A stretch of 64,000 nt of DNA from Billgrantia campisalis (GTDB lineage Bacteria > Pseudomonadota > Gammaproteobacteria > Pseudomonadales > Halomonadaceae): the NCBI RefSeq assembly GCF_022341425.1, contig NZ_JABFUC010000002.1, positions 248,001 to 312,000 on the forward strand, given 5' to 3'. This document shows positions 25,442 to 35,900 of the stretch, one piece after another. Below the pieces are notes generated by a model. The model saw only the letters and a program-made list of their open reading frames with translations. It made no database searches and was not told the origin of the DNA. The position numbers and the translations under genes were made by a program. How positions within the stretch are numbered: the stretch's first letter is position 1; the number at the start of each line of letters is the position of its first letter.

Positions 25442-26539
25442 TCAGCGCTGATCGAAATCGAGGGTCACTTCATCGGATAGGGGGTGGGCCTGGCAGCTCA
25501 GCACATAGCCCGCTTCGATTTCGTGTTTCTCAAGACCGTGAGTCACGTCCATATCCACTTCGCCCACTATCAGCTTGCACTTGCAAGTGGAACAAACGCC
25601 GGCCTTGCAGGAGTAAGGAAGGTCCATGCCGTTGGCGATGCCTGCGTCGAGGATGTTCTCGCCTACCGTCGCCAGGTCGAACATCACCGAGCGGCCATCC
25701 GCGACCACGGTCACCTTGCTGGTCTTCTCCTCACCATACTCTTCGATACGCTGCTGCGCTTTCTCGAGCATCTTCTTGGAATCTTCCGCAGAATTTGCGA
25801 AAAGTTCGTAATGAATCTGCTCATTGCTCAGGCCTTCGAGACGGAAGCCATGTGATACCTCTGCCATCATGGCTTCAGGGCCGCAGATAAAGGCCTCATC
25901 GGCATTCTTGATATCGATTAATCCGCTTTTTTGCAGCGCATAGCCTTTCTTGTTATCGATTATGCCATTAAGAAGGTCCGCTCCCTGGTCTTCGTAGTCC
26001 ATGATGTTGATCCACTGGAAGCGCTCCATATAGCGGTTTTTGACGAAGCTTAGCTCATCCTTGAACATAACGGAATTCGTGCGCCGATTTCCGTAAATCA
26101 GCGTGACCTTGCTCTTTGGCTCGACATCGAGTACCGACTTGATGATAGACAATGTCGGCGTGATGCCCGAGCCCGCCGCGATACACATATAACGCTTGGC
26201 ATTATCAGGGTCGAGCTTGGTATAGAAATTTCCTTGGGGCGGCATGACGTCGATCTCCATGCCACGCTTGAAATTATCATTAGCGTAGTTGGAGAATTTT
26301 CCGTTCTTGACGCGTTTGATGCCCACGCGCATATGGCCGTCATTGATGCCGGAACAGATAGAGTAGGAGCGGCGAACGTCCTCTCCATCGATGTTGGTTC
26401 GCAGCGTCAAAAACTGGCCCTGAATGAAGTCGAATGTTTCCTTCAGCTCCTCCGGGACATCAAAGGTCACGCAAATGGCGGTATCAGTCTCCGGCTGGAC
26501 GTCGGCGATTCTCAACGTATAGAAATTCGTGTCAGACAT
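25442..26539 (-). CDS. paaE: PaaE, reductase of phenylacetyl-CoA epoxidase
   Basis: This 365-residue reductase passes electrons from NADPH to the PaaAC di-iron centre. The N-terminal FAD domain shows RRSYSICSGIN, the NAD domain has CIAAGSGITPTLSIIKS, and the C-terminal plant-type ferredoxin has the 2Fe-2S ligands in CKAGVCSTCKCK plus a distal Cys in VLSCQAHP. The frame is open 18 codons upstream; MSDTNFYTLRIADV is the family start. Base composition is markedly A/T-richer than paaK-paaF. It is the last gene of the paaABCDE run. Confidence 0.95.
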   Translation of the reverse strand: MSDTNFYTLRIADVQPETDTAICVTFDVPEELKETFDFIQGQFLTLRTNIDGEDVRRSYSICSGINDGHMRVGIKRVKNGKFSNYANDNFKRGMEIDVMPPQGNFYTKLDPDNAKRYMCIAAGSGITPTLSIIKSVLDVEPKSKVTLIYGNRRTNSVMFKDELSFVKNRYMERFQWINIMDYEDQGADLLNGIIDNKKGYALQKSGLIDIKNADEAFICGPEAMMAEVSHGFRLEGLSNEQIHYELFANSAEDSKKMLEKAQQRIEEYGEEKTSKVTVVADGRSVMFDLATVGENILDAGIANGMDLPYSCKAGVCSTCKCKLIVGEVDMDVTHGLEKHEIEAGYVLSCQAHPLSDEVTLDFDQR

Positions 26540-26547
26540 CACGTGGC

Positions 26548-27087
26548 CTATATTTTTTTGAAATAATCGAAGGTCTCCTTGCATGCTTGACACTGAAACA
26601 GTGCCTTGCAGGCGGTGGAGCCGAATTCGCTGATGAGTCGTGTATCACGCGAACCACAGTGTGGACAAAGCGTATGGGCGTCGGGAGTCAAGCCATCCTC
26701 GGAGTCAGCCGCATCCTCCGGCGGGGCGACACCGTAATTGCGCAATTTACGACGTCCCTCCAGCGACATCCATTCGGAGCTCCAGGCCGGTGATAATTGC
26801 ATTTTTACTTCAATACTTTCATAACCCTTGGCATTCAGGGCGGCCTTGACGTCTTCGGTGATGGTATCCATCGCCGGGCAGCCGGAATAGGTCGGAGTGA
26901 TCGTGACGATAATATGTTCACCCTGACGCTCAATGTCGCGCAATATCCCTAGATCCCAGATGCTGAGTGCCGGAATTTCAGGGTCCTTGACCTCATCGAG
27001 CAGATCCCACAGCTCCTTAACCTCGGAAGTGTCCCGCTGTTGTAACCGGTGGTACTGTTCCTCCGGCATTAGTGAGATTTCACTCAT
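26548..27087 (-). CDS. paaD: PaaD, phenylacetyl-CoA epoxidase assembly protein
   Basis: This 179-residue protein has an N-terminal MIP18/DUF59 domain (VKDPEIPALSIWDLGILRDI, TPTYSGCPAMDTI) and a C-terminal zinc-ribbon-like part with CPHCGSRDT and CQACKETF. PaaD is needed for epoxidase activity and is thought to help build its metal centres. It lies 8 bases before paaE and 23 bases after paaC, in one operon. Confidence 0.93.
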   Translation of the reverse strand: MSEISLMPEEQYHRLQQRDTSEVKELWDLLDEVKDPEIPALSIWDLGILRDIERQGEHIIVTITPTYSGCPAMDTITEDVKAALNAKGYESIEVKMQLSPAWSSEWMSLEGRRKLRNYGVAPPEDAADSEDGLTPDAHTLCPHCGSRDTRLISEFGSTACKALFQCQACKETFDYFKKI

Positions 27088-27110
27088 GATAAATCACCAA
27101 ATAGACTCGC

Positions 27111-27875
27111 CTACCACTGGCAGCCAGGATAGGAGCGGTGAACAAATTGCATTTCTGTCAGCAGGTGACCCAGATTCTCGGTGTGATAGCCGATGCGGCC
27201 ACCGCGTACCGCCCAGCCATCCTCAGGCAAGTTCAGGGTCGCTTCAGCGAGGATAGCGCTGACCTGTCGATGCCATTCGTCACGCAGCTTGGTGATATCG
27301 ACGCCGATGCCACTGTCAGCCAATCGCTGCTCGGTATCGTCCATCTCGAACATTTCGTGGGTATAACCCCAGAGGCTGTCCACCGCGCGTTGCGTGCGTC
27401 GATGACTCTCCTCGGTGCCATCGCCCAGACGCAGCACCCAATCGCGGCTGCGACGCAGATGGTAGCGGGTTTCCTTGATCGCCTTGGCGGCGATGGCCGC
27501 CAGGGTGTCGTCCTTGGATTTGACGAGCTCCGGCAGCATCAAGCCGTAATAGATATCGATGAACAGCTGACGAACCTGAGAGTAGGCAAAGTCTTCCCTT
27601 GGCAACTCCATCAGTAGCAGATTTTGGTACTGACGGTCGTCGCGCATGTAGGCGAAGTCGTCCTCCGTCCGCCCATCGTTGGCTAGCTCTGCCGCGTAGC
27701 CATAGAACATACGGGCACGCCCGATGTAGTCCAGTGCCACGTTGGCATAGGCGATATCCTCTTCCAGGAAAGGACCGCGACTCACCCATTCAGAGATTCG
27801 GTGGCCCAAGACGTTGGCGTCATCACCCAGGCGGACCGCATACTCGAGGGTGGCATCCTTGATGGTGTCACTCAT
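27111..27875 (-). CDS. paaC: PaaC, structural subunit of phenylacetyl-CoA epoxidase
   Basis: A 254-residue ferritin-like helical protein that pairs with PaaA. Segments LGHRISEWVSRGPFLEEDIAYANVALD and YHLRRSRDWVLRLGDGTEESHRR match PaaC. It has lost the di-iron ligands of PaaA and stabilises the PaaA fold. It lies between paaB and paaD with 19- and 23-base gaps. Confidence 0.95.
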   Translation of the reverse strand: MSDTIKDATLEYAVRLGDDANVLGHRISEWVSRGPFLEEDIAYANVALDYIGRARMFYGYAAELANDGRTEDDFAYMRDDRQYQNLLLMELPREDFAYSQVRQLFIDIYYGLMLPELVKSKDDTLAAIAAKAIKETRYHLRRSRDWVLRLGDGTEESHRRTQRAVDSLWGYTHEMFEMDDTEQRLADSGIGVDITKLRDEWHRQVSAILAEATLNLPEDGWAVRGGRIGYHTENLGHLLTEMQFVHRSYPGCQW

Positions 27876-27894
27876 TACGCTCTCTCCTCAGCAG

Positions 27895-28182
27895 CTACAT
27901 GTTGTTGACGGCATCGGGAAGGGTGTAATAAGTCGCGTGCCGATAGGGTTTGTCATCGTTGGGATCGAAAAAATCTTCCGCGTCATCCTCTTGAGAGGCG
28001 CAGATATCGGCTGACCTCACAACCCAGATGCTTACGCCTTCGCTGCGTCGGGTATAGACATCTCGAGCATACTCCAGTGCCTGCTCGTGGTCCTCGGAAT
28101 GTAGGCTACCTACATGCTTGTGATCGAGTCCGCGCTTGGAGCGGATAAAGACCTCGAAGAGTTCCAGGGCGTTGTCTTGCAT
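27895..28182 (-). CDS. paaB: PaaB, small subunit of phenylacetyl-CoA epoxidase
   Basis: This 95-residue protein has the PaaB signature ELFEVFIRSKRGLDHKHVGSLHS and SIWVVRSADI, ending in DDKPYRHATYYTLPDAV. PaaB bridges PaaAC heterodimers in the epoxidase. Length is normal. It lies 12 bases after paaA. Confidence 0.95.
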   Translation of the reverse strand: MQDNALELFEVFIRSKRGLDHKHVGSLHSEDHEQALEYARDVYTRRSEGVSIWVVRSADICASQEDDAEDFFDPNDDKPYRHATYYTLPDAVNNM

Positions 28183-28194
28183 GACGGTGCCTCC

Positions 28195-29151
28195 TTAAGC
28201 GGCTTCAGTTTGTTTGGCCTGTTTCTTGGCGTTGTAGGCAACCAGAGCTTCACGCACCCAGGCGCCTTCTTCATGAGCCTTGATGTGATGCTCCAGGCGC
28301 TGACGGTTACAGTGACCGTTACCGGCAATCACATTATGGAACTCGTCCCAGTCGATCTCACCGCTGTCATAGTGACCGCGCTCTTCGTTCCACTTGAGTT
28401 CCTTGTCGGGATGTTCTAACCCCAGGAATTCGATCTGGGAAGCGGTTTGGTCGATGAACTTCTGGCGTAGATCATCGTTGGTCTCGCGCTTGATTTTCCA
28501 CTCCATGGATTTCGCGGAGTGCGCAGATTCGGAGTCGTGTGGACCGAACATCATCAGCGCTGGCCAGTAGAAGCGGTTCAGGGAGTCCTGAGCCATGGCT
28601 TTCTGTTCCGGACTACCGTTGACCAGCGTCAACATGATGTCGTAGCCCTGGCGCTGGTGGAAACTCTCTTCCTTGCAGATACGGATCATGCCGCGCGCAT
28701 AGGGGCCATAGGAAGTACGCTGCAGGGATACCTGGTTGACGATTGCCGCCCCATCGACCAGCCAGCCAATCGCGCCCATGTCGGCCCAGGTAAGCGCAGG
28801 ATAGTTGAAGATAGACGCATACTTGGCCCGGCCGCTCTGCAGCGCCTCGATCATTTCATCACGGGAAATCCCCAAGGTTTCCGCTGCGCTGTAGAGATAA
28901 AGTCCGTGGCCCGCCTCGTCCTGGATCTTCGACAACAGAATCGCCTTGCGGCGCAAGGAAGGTGCGCGAGTCAGGAAGTTGCCTTCCGGCTGCATGCCAA
29001 TGACTTCCGAGTGCGCATGCTGTGAAATTTGACGGATCAAGTTCTTGCGATACTTTTCGGGCATCCAGTCCTTGGGCTCGATTTTCTCTTCCGCCTTGAT
29101 CTTATGCATAAACTGCTTTTCTTGAAGGGAAGTCTGCTGTTCAGAGGACAT
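28195..29151 (-). CDS. paaA: PaaA, catalytic di-iron subunit of phenylacetyl-CoA epoxidase
   Basis: This 318-residue protein inserts one O2 atom into phenylacetyl-CoA to give the 1,2-epoxide. The iron-binding helices carry [19 protein letters not shown] (DExxH) and [16 protein letters not shown] (ExxxH). It is the first gene of the paaABCDE operon. Composition and codon use (many A/T-ending codons) differ from paaK just upstream on the same strand. An RBS is visible at GAGAGC. The promoter lies in 29152-29376. Confidence 0.97.
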   Translation of the reverse strand: MSSEQQTSLQEKQFMHKIKAEEKIEPKDWMPEKYRKNLIRQISQHAHSEVIGMQPEGNFLTRAPSLRRKAILLSKIQDEAGHGLYLYSAAETLGISRDEMIEALQSGRAKYASIFNYPALTWADMGAIGWLVDGAAIVNQVSLQRTSYGPYARGMIRICKEESFHQRQGYDIMLTLVNGSPEQKAMAQDSLNRFYWPALMMFGPHDSESAHSAKSMEWKIKRETNDDLRQKFIDQTASQIEFLGLEHPDKELKWNEERGHYDSGEIDWDEFHNVIAGNGHCNRQRLEHHIKAHEEGAWVREALVAYNAKKQAKQTEAA

Positions 29152-29376
29152 GGTTATGCTCTCCAGTTATAGGTTGAGCCAGTACTGCTTGTGCTGTTTA
29201 TCGCAGCATAGCAGACGGAACCGAAAAGTGACACGAAAAAATGTTAATCCTGTCTGAAAATGTATCGCTATCTGCTGTCTTGGTCTAAGTCGATGTTTTC
29301 AGGTGGGTATGTCTGGTCGAGCGGCTGGCGACCGGTCACTGCCTTGTCGGTCGCGGTTCGCCAGCCCTGTGTTTGA
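29152..29376 (-). promoter_or_regulatory. paaA promoter region with candidate PaaX site
   Basis: This A/T-rich 225-base region separates paaK from paaA. On the minus strand TATGCT can serve as a -10 about 50 bases before the paaA ATG. A motif AAGTGACACGAAA (29226-29238 on +) overlaps the presumed -35 zone and recurs at two other places near paa genes, so it is a candidate repressor site. Confidence 0.5.
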
Positions 29377-30690
29377 TTAACGCAAATCTTTCACTCGCCT
29401 GGCCTTGCCCACGGAGCGCATGACCTCCTCCACGCCACAGACATCCACCTGGGTGCTGATGCCGATATAGGTCTTGATGGCGTGCCGCAGGTGCTTGGCC
29501 AACTGCTCGCAGGCCACCGGGTCCCGGGCGACATCGTTGCTGCACGCTTCGACCCGCACGCGGACCATGTCCATGTTGCCCTGGCGGGTGATCTCGATCT
29601 CGTAGTGGGGTGAGAGCTGATCGATCTTGAGCAGCTGCTCCTCGATCTGGGTCGGGAAGACGTTGACCCCGCGGATGATCAGCATGTCGTCGCTGCGCCC
29701 GGTGATCTTGTCGATGCGGCGCATGGGGCGCGCGGTGCCCGGCAGCAGGCGGGTCAGGTCGCGGGTCCGGTAGCGGATCACCGGCAGTGCCTCCTTGGTC
29801 AGGGTGGTGAACACCAGCTCGCCATACTCGCCGTCCGGCAGCACCTCGCCGCTGACCGGGTCGATGATCTCGGGGTAGAAGTGGTCCTCCCAGATGGTCG
29901 GGCCGTCCTTGGTCTCCAGGCACTCCATGCCGACACCCGGGCCCATCACCTCGGAGAGGCCGTAGATGTCCAGGGCGTCGATGCCCAGGCGCCGCTCCAG
30001 GGCGAGGCGCATATCGTTGGTCCAGGGCTCGGCGCCGAAGATACCGGCGCGCAGCGGCAGCGCGCGGGGATCGATGCCCTGGCGCTCCATCTCGTCGGCG
30101 ATGTTGAGCATGTAGGAGGGGGTGACCATGATGATGTCCGGCTGGAAGTCGCGGATCAGCTGGACCTGCTTCTCGGTCTGGCCGCCGGACATCGGGATCA
30201 CCGCGCAGCCCAGGCGTTCGGCGCCGTAGTGGGCGCCGAGTCCACCGGTGAACAGGCCGTAGCCGTAGGCCACGTGCACCTTGTCGTTACGGCTGCCACC
30301 GGCGGCGCGGATGGAGCGGGCCACCACGTCGGCCCAGATATCGATATCGTTCTGGGTATAGCCCACCACGGTAGGCTGGCCGGTGGTGCCGCTGGAGGCA
30401 TGCACGCGCACAATCTCGCTCATCGGCGTGGCGAACATGCCGAAGGGGTAGTGGTCGCGCAGGTCGGCCTTGGTGGTGAAGGGCAGCTTGCTGAGGTCCT
30501 CCAGGCTCTTGATGTCGCTCGGGTGCACGCCGGCTTGGTCAAAAGACTGACGGTAGAAGGGCACGTTCTCGTAGGCGTGCTTGAGGCTCCACTGCAGGCG
30601 CTTGACCTGGGTGGCGCGCAGCTCGTCGAGGCTGGCGGTTTCCAGGGGGTCGAGGCTGGCGGTGTCAATGGGCTTGACGCGCTGGTTCAT
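29377..30690 (-). CDS. paaK: phenylacetate-CoA ligase
   Basis: This 437-residue AMP-forming ligase activates phenylacetate to phenylacetyl-CoA, the entry step of the pathway. The ATP-binding P-loop HASSGTTGQPTVVGYT lies near residue 92, and GLSEVMGPGVGMECL and GRSDDMLIIRGVNVFPTQIEEQLL mark the adenylate- and CoA-binding regions. The frame is open 32 codons upstream, but MNQRVKP is the natural start, with GGAGAT before it. It lies 38 bases after paaJ in the paaFGHIJK operon. Confidence 0.96.
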   Translation of the reverse strand: MNQRVKPIDTASLDPLETASLDELRATQVKRLQWSLKHAYENVPFYRQSFDQAGVHPSDIKSLEDLSKLPFTTKADLRDHYPFGMFATPMSEIVRVHASSGTTGQPTVVGYTQNDIDIWADVVARSIRAAGGSRNDKVHVAYGYGLFTGGLGAHYGAERLGCAVIPMSGGQTEKQVQLIRDFQPDIIMVTPSYMLNIADEMERQGIDPRALPLRAGIFGAEPWTNDMRLALERRLGIDALDIYGLSEVMGPGVGMECLETKDGPTIWEDHFYPEIIDPVSGEVLPDGEYGELVFTTLTKEALPVIRYRTRDLTRLLPGTARPMRRIDKITGRSDDMLIIRGVNVFPTQIEEQLLKIDQLSPHYEIEITRQGNMDMVRVRVEACSNDVARDPVACEQLAKHLRHAIKTYIGISTQVDVCGVEEVMRSVGKARRVKDLR

Positions 30691-30728
30691 CGGGGATCTC
30701 CGGTCGCAGGGGTTGTTGTAGTGTGCGC

Positions 30729-31930
<1,202 letters not shown>

Positions 31931-31934
<4 letters not shown>

Positions 31935-32398
31935 GCGTTTCCTCCGGCGGCGGTGTCTTCCAGGCGGCGGACGGTGCCGCGGATCTTGTAGGAGCGGCCG
32001 CGAAACAGGGCGATCTCGTCGCCACGTTGATTGCGTACGGTGATGTCGTAGATACCGGTGCGGCCGCGGCGGCTGCGCTCCTCGGCGGTGGCGGTGAGCT
32101 CGTCGCCGAGCTGGCCGGGCCCCAGGTAGTCGATGCTGCATCCCGAGGCGACGGTGGCCTCGTCATACGTATTGCAGGCGAAGGCGAAGGCGGAGTCGGC
32201 CAGGGCGAAGATGAAACCGCCGTGGCAGTTGCCATGGCCCTGCACCATGTCCTGGCGCACGGTCATGGTGAGCACGGCACGACCCGGCGCCACGCTCTCG
32301 ATGCGCATGCCCAGCCCCTGGCTGGCGCCATCGCGGGAGAACATGGCGTCGGCGCAGGCCTCGGCCAACTGCTGCGGGCTCAGCGCGGACTCAGACAT
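31931..32398 (-). CDS. paaI: hydroxyphenylacetyl-CoA thioesterase
   Basis: This 155-residue hot-dog thioesterase has [23 protein letters not shown], with the substrate-binding and catalytic region of PaaI. The enzyme removes CoA from dead-end hydroxyphenylacetyl-CoA species and relieves CoA trapping. It overlaps paaH by 8 bases and paaJ by 4, so the three genes are translationally coupled. Confidence 0.94.
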
Positions 32399-33920
32399 GG
32401 AAGCTCTCCTCGGCCAGGGCCTTGCGGCGCAGCAGGAAGGAAGCGCGATAGCGCTCCTCGCCGTAGCTCTGCTGCAGGTGGGTCAGGGTGCGGTGGACAA
32501 AGGCCAGCCCCAGTCCGTCGGCCCAGGCCAGCGGGCCGCGGGGGTAGTTGAGGCCGGCCTGCATGGCGAGATCGCCGTCCCGGGCGCTGCAGACACCCTG
32601 GAGCACCGCGTCGGCGGCCTCGTTGGCGAGCATGGCCACGGTGCGCAGCACCACGAGGCCGGGGGTGTCGGTAAGCCAGGTAACGTCCAGGCCCAGGCGC
32701 TGGAAGAGCGCGGTGGCCGGCTCGCGGGCCTCGGCGTCGACGCCGGGGCTCGCCGCGAGGGCGATGGCGCTGGCGCGCTCGTAGTCCAGGCAGAGGTCGA
32801 ACAGCACCAGGGCCTCGACGCCTTCATCCCGGGCGCGCTCGGCGGCGCAGCGGCCGTCGCTCAGCGCCAGGGTCAGGCCGCCCAGGCGCAGGCGGGCCTG
32901 GCCCGAGACGCTCTCCCGGCGCACCACCTCGAGGCCGGCGGCCTCGGCGCGGGCCACCAAGGGTGCGATGGCGCCGAGCTGGCCCTCGGCGATCAGGGGC
33001 GGCAGCTCGGCCTCGACGGTGGGGGCGAAGTCGGGCGAGGTGGGGGCGGCATGGTCACGATAGTCATAGAAGCCCTGGCCGCTCTTGCGGCCCAGGCGGC
33101 CGGCCTCGACCAGCGCCTGCTGAACCAGCGATGGCTCGAAGCGGGTGTCGCCGTAGTAGGCGTCGAACACCGAGCGGGTCACGGCGTAGTTGACGTCGTG
33201 GCCAATCAGGTCCATCAGCTCGAAGGGCCCCATGCGAAAGCCGCCGGCCTGGCGCAGCAGGGCGTCCAGGGTGGCGAAGTCGGTGGCACCTTCCTGCAGC
33301 AGGCGCAGCCCTTCGGCATAGAAGGGGCGCGCCACCCGGTTGACGATGAAGCCTGGCGTGGAGCTGGCGTGGACCGGTACCTTGCCCCAGGCCGCGGCGG
33401 TGGCGTATAGGGTCTCGGCGACCTCGACGTCGGTGGCCAGGCCCGAGATCACCTCGACCAGCTTCATCACCGGGGCGGGGTTGAAGAAGTGCAACCCGGC
33501 GAGGCGCTCGGGGCGCTCGAGGCCCGCGGCGATGGAGGTGATCGAGAGCGATGAGGTGTTGCTGGTCAGCAGGGTGTCGGGGCCGCACAGGCTCTCGAGC
33601 TCGGCGAAGACGCCGCGCTTGACCTCCAGATTCTCGACGATGGCCTCCACCACCAAGCGGCTGTCGGCCAGCTCGGCCAGGGTGGCGGCCGGGCTCATTC
33701 GCGCGATGATGGCGTCGACCTCGTCCTGGGCCATCTTGCCCTTGGCCACGCGCTTCTCGAGCTGGCGGCGTACGCCGTCGATGCCGGCCTGGGCGGCGCC
33801 GTCGCTGTTGTCGTAGAGGCGTACCGGATGGCCCGCCTGGGCGGCCACCTGGGCGATGCCGGCGCCCATGGCGCCGGCGCCGATCACGGCGATGATGTCG
33901 CTGGGTGCGAGGGCAGGCAT
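32391..33920 (-). CDS. paaH: 3-hydroxyadipyl-CoA dehydrogenase
   Basis: This 509-residue protein has an N-terminal NAD domain (VIGAGAMGAGIAQVAAQAGH), the catalytic His in LAGLHFFNPAPVMKLVEVI, and two C-terminal 3-hydroxyacyl-CoA dehydrogenase domains (GPFELMDLIGHDVNYAV and GPLAWADGLGLAFVHRTL). This duplicated arrangement is normal for PaaH. It oxidises 3-hydroxyadipyl-CoA to 3-oxoadipyl-CoA. A single base separates it from paaG. Confidence 0.95.
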   Translation of the reverse strand: MPALAPSDIIAVIGAGAMGAGIAQVAAQAGHPVRLYDNSDGAAQAGIDGVRRQLEKRVAKGKMAQDEVDAIIARMSPAATLAELADSRLVVEAIVENLEVKRGVFAELESLCGPDTLLTSNTSSLSITSIAAGLERPERLAGLHFFNPAPVMKLVEVISGLATDVEVAETLYATAAAWGKVPVHASSTPGFIVNRVARPFYAEGLRLLQEGATDFATLDALLRQAGGFRMGPFELMDLIGHDVNYAVTRSVFDAYYGDTRFEPSLVQQALVEAGRLGRKSGQGFYDYRDHAAPTSPDFAPTVEAELPPLIAEGQLGAIAPLVARAEAAGLEVVRRESVSGQARLRLGGLTLALSDGRCAAERARDEGVEALVLFDLCLDYERASAIALAASPGVDAEAREPATALFQRLGLDVTWLTDTPGLVVLRTVAMLANEAADAVLQGVCSARDGDLAMQAGLNYPRGPLAWADGLGLAFVHRTLTHLQQSYGEERYRASFLLRRKALAEESFHV

Positions 33921-33921
33921 C

Positions 33922-34713
33922 TCACTCCCCCTTGAAGCTGGGCTTGCGTTTTTCCATGAAGGCGGCCACGCCCTCGCGATAGTCGTTGGTGCGGCCGGCC
34001 AGGCGCTGCAGGTCGCGCTCCAGGTCGAGCTGGGCGTCGAAGTCGTTGTCGGCGCTGGCGTGCAGGGCGCGCTTGATCAGCGCCAGGCCACGAGTCGGCT
34101 GGGTGGCCAGGTGGCGGGCCAGGGTCAGCGCCTCGTCGGCCAGGAGCTCGTCGTCCACCACTTTCCAGATCATGCCCCACTGTTCGGCCTGTTCGGCGCT
34201 GAGCTTGTCGCCCAGCATAGCGAGTCCCTTGGCGCGGGCCATGCCCACCAGGCGCGGCAGGGTCCAGGTGCCGCCGGAGTCCGGCACCAGGCCGATCTTG
34301 CAGAAGGCCTGGATGAAGCTGGCCGAGCGGGCCGCCAGAACGATGTCGCAGGCCATGGCGATATTGGCGCCGGCGCCGGCGGCCACGCCGTTCACCGCAC
34401 AGACGGTGGGAAAGGGCAGGTCGCGCAGGGCGCGCAGCATCGGGTTGTAGCGCTTCTCCAGGGACTCGCCGAGATCGGGTGCCTCGGCGCCGGGAGCCAC
34501 GTTGCGGTCCGAGAGGTCCTGGCCGGCGCAGAAGCCGCGGCCGTTGCCGGTGAGCAGCAGGGCGCGCACGCTCTCGTCCTGGCGCGCGGCCTTGAGCGCC
34601 TGGCGCATCTCGGCGTGCAGCTCGGCGTTGAAGCTGTTGAGGTTGTCGGGACGGTTCAGCGTGAGGCGGGCGACGCCGTCTTCTACGGTATAGAGCAGGG
34701 GCGCTTCACTCAT
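33922..34713 (-). CDS. paaG: 1,2-epoxyphenylacetyl-CoA isomerase
   Basis: This 263-residue crotonase-fold enzyme turns the epoxide made by PaaABCE into oxepin-CoA. Oxyanion-hole segments GNGRGFCAGQDLSDR and CAVNGVAAGAGANIAMACDI, and the acidic residue in CKIGLVPDSGGTWTLPRLVG, fit PaaG. The in-frame extension to 34941 reads through paaF in the wrong frame; the start MSEAPLLYTVEDG is preceded by GGAAAT. It lies 16 bases after paaF. Confidence 0.95.
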   Translation of the reverse strand: MSEAPLLYTVEDGVARLTLNRPDNLNSFNAELHAEMRQALKAARQDESVRALLLTGNGRGFCAGQDLSDRNVAPGAEAPDLGESLEKRYNPMLRALRDLPFPTVCAVNGVAAGAGANIAMACDIVLAARSASFIQAFCKIGLVPDSGGTWTLPRLVGMARAKGLAMLGDKLSAEQAEQWGMIWKVVDDELLADEALTLARHLATQPTRGLALIKRALHASADNDFDAQLDLERDLQRLAGRTNDYREGVAAFMEKRKPSFKGE

Positions 34714-34729
34714 GGTCGATTTCCTGTGG

Positions 34730-35503
34730 TCAGTGCCCGTTGAAGGTGGCGGGGCGTTTTTCCTGGAAGGCGCGGATGCCCTCCTCGCGGTCCTGGGTGC
34801 CGGCCAGCAGCGTGAAGGCGTGGCGCTCGAAGCGCAGGCCGGTGGCCAGGTCGGTGTCCTCGGCCTTGTGCAGGGCCTCGCGGGCGAGACGAACGGCCAG
34901 CGGCGCCTTGGTGGCGATGGTCTCGGCCACGGCCAGGGCACGCTCCACGGTCAGCTCGGGCTGAGTGATTTCGCTGACCAGGCCGGCCTCCAGGGCGCGG
35001 CGGGCGGAGATGGGTTCGCCGGTGAGCACCATCTGGGTGGCCAGCGCCTTGCCCACGGCGCGCACCAGGCGCTGGGTACCGCCGGCGCCGGGCATGATGC
35101 CCAGGTTGATCTCGGGCTGGCCGAAGCGGGCGTCCTCGCCGGCGATCAGGATGTCGGCGTGCATGGCCAGCTCGCAGCCACCGCCCAGGCAGAAGCCGTT
35201 GACCGCGGCGACGATCGGCTTGTTGAAGCGCGCGATAGCGGCCCAGTGGCGCTGGCGGGGGTCCTCGAGCATGCCGACTAGGTCGCGGGCGGCCATCTCC
35301 TTGATATCGGCCCCGGCGGCAAAGGCGCGCTGGCTGCCGGTGATCACTACGGCGCGCACCTCGGCGTCCTTCTCGGCGACGGCCAGGGTCTCGGCCAGCT
35401 CCGCTAGCAGGGCGGTGTTGAGGGCGTTCAGTGCCTCGGGGCGGTGCAGGGCGATGCGCAGCACCCCCAGTTGCGGCCCTTCGATGATCAGGTGGTTCGG
35501 CAT
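34730..35503 (-). CDS. paaF: 2,3-dehydroadipyl-CoA hydratase
   Basis: This 257-residue crotonase-family hydratase has both catalytic Glu positions of true enoyl-CoA hydratases, in [15 protein letters not shown] and [22 protein letters not shown]. It hydrates 2,3-dehydroadipyl-CoA. It is the first gene of the paaFGHIJK operon. The start is [11 protein letters not shown], preceded by GAGGACACC. The upstream region is shared with the divergent paaN. Confidence 0.94.
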   Translation of the reverse strand: MPNHLIIEGPQLGVLRIALHRPEALNALNTALLAELAETLAVAEKDAEVRAVVITGSQRAFAAGADIKEMAARDLVGMLEDPRQRHWAAIARFNKPIVAAVNGFCLGGGCELAMHADILIAGEDARFGQPEINLGIMPGAGGTQRLVRAVGKALATQMVLTGEPISARRALEAGLVSEITQPELTVERALAVAETIATKAPLAVRLAREALHKAEDTDLATGLRFERHAFTLLAGTQDREEGIRAFQEKRPATFNGH

Positions 35504-35900
35504 GGTGTCCTCATCTCTGGCGCGGCGTGAGCGGGGCAGTGAGCCGCCGCCTGTCGCGGGCGGCATGAGGCCGAGTATAGGTATTTTTTGATACGCATCA
35601 AATCGGATGGATGGATTTTATTGTATCGTATTCTAGTTGATTTTCCTTGTTTTTGCTTTGATGTCAGCGGGTTGCTTTGTTATAACGCCCCTCGCGACCG
35701 GCAGGTTAGACCATGGTCGAACCTCGAGCGTTCGCTGAGGTTTTGATTGTTTAATTTTTTGATATTAAAAGTATTTTTATAATTTTTTCGACATCTTGCC
35801 GGGAGCGGGCTCGGGCGGATGGTTTGATGTTTCGTTACGCTATGGATAGTCTCGCGATATATTTCGTATCGAATAAAGTTGCCCATGGCAGGAGCCACGC
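35504..35900. promoter_or_regulatory. divergent paaF / paaN promoter region
   Basis: This very A/T-rich 397-base region holds no gene. A perfect dyad TTTGAT-ACGC-ATCAAA lies at 35587-35602 on the paaF side. GATACGAAATATATCG (minus strand, 35855-35870) lies on the paaN side and resembles the motif near paaA. Both are candidate PaaX operators. A poly-A/T run at about 35750-35790 could carry an UP-like element. Confidence 0.55.
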
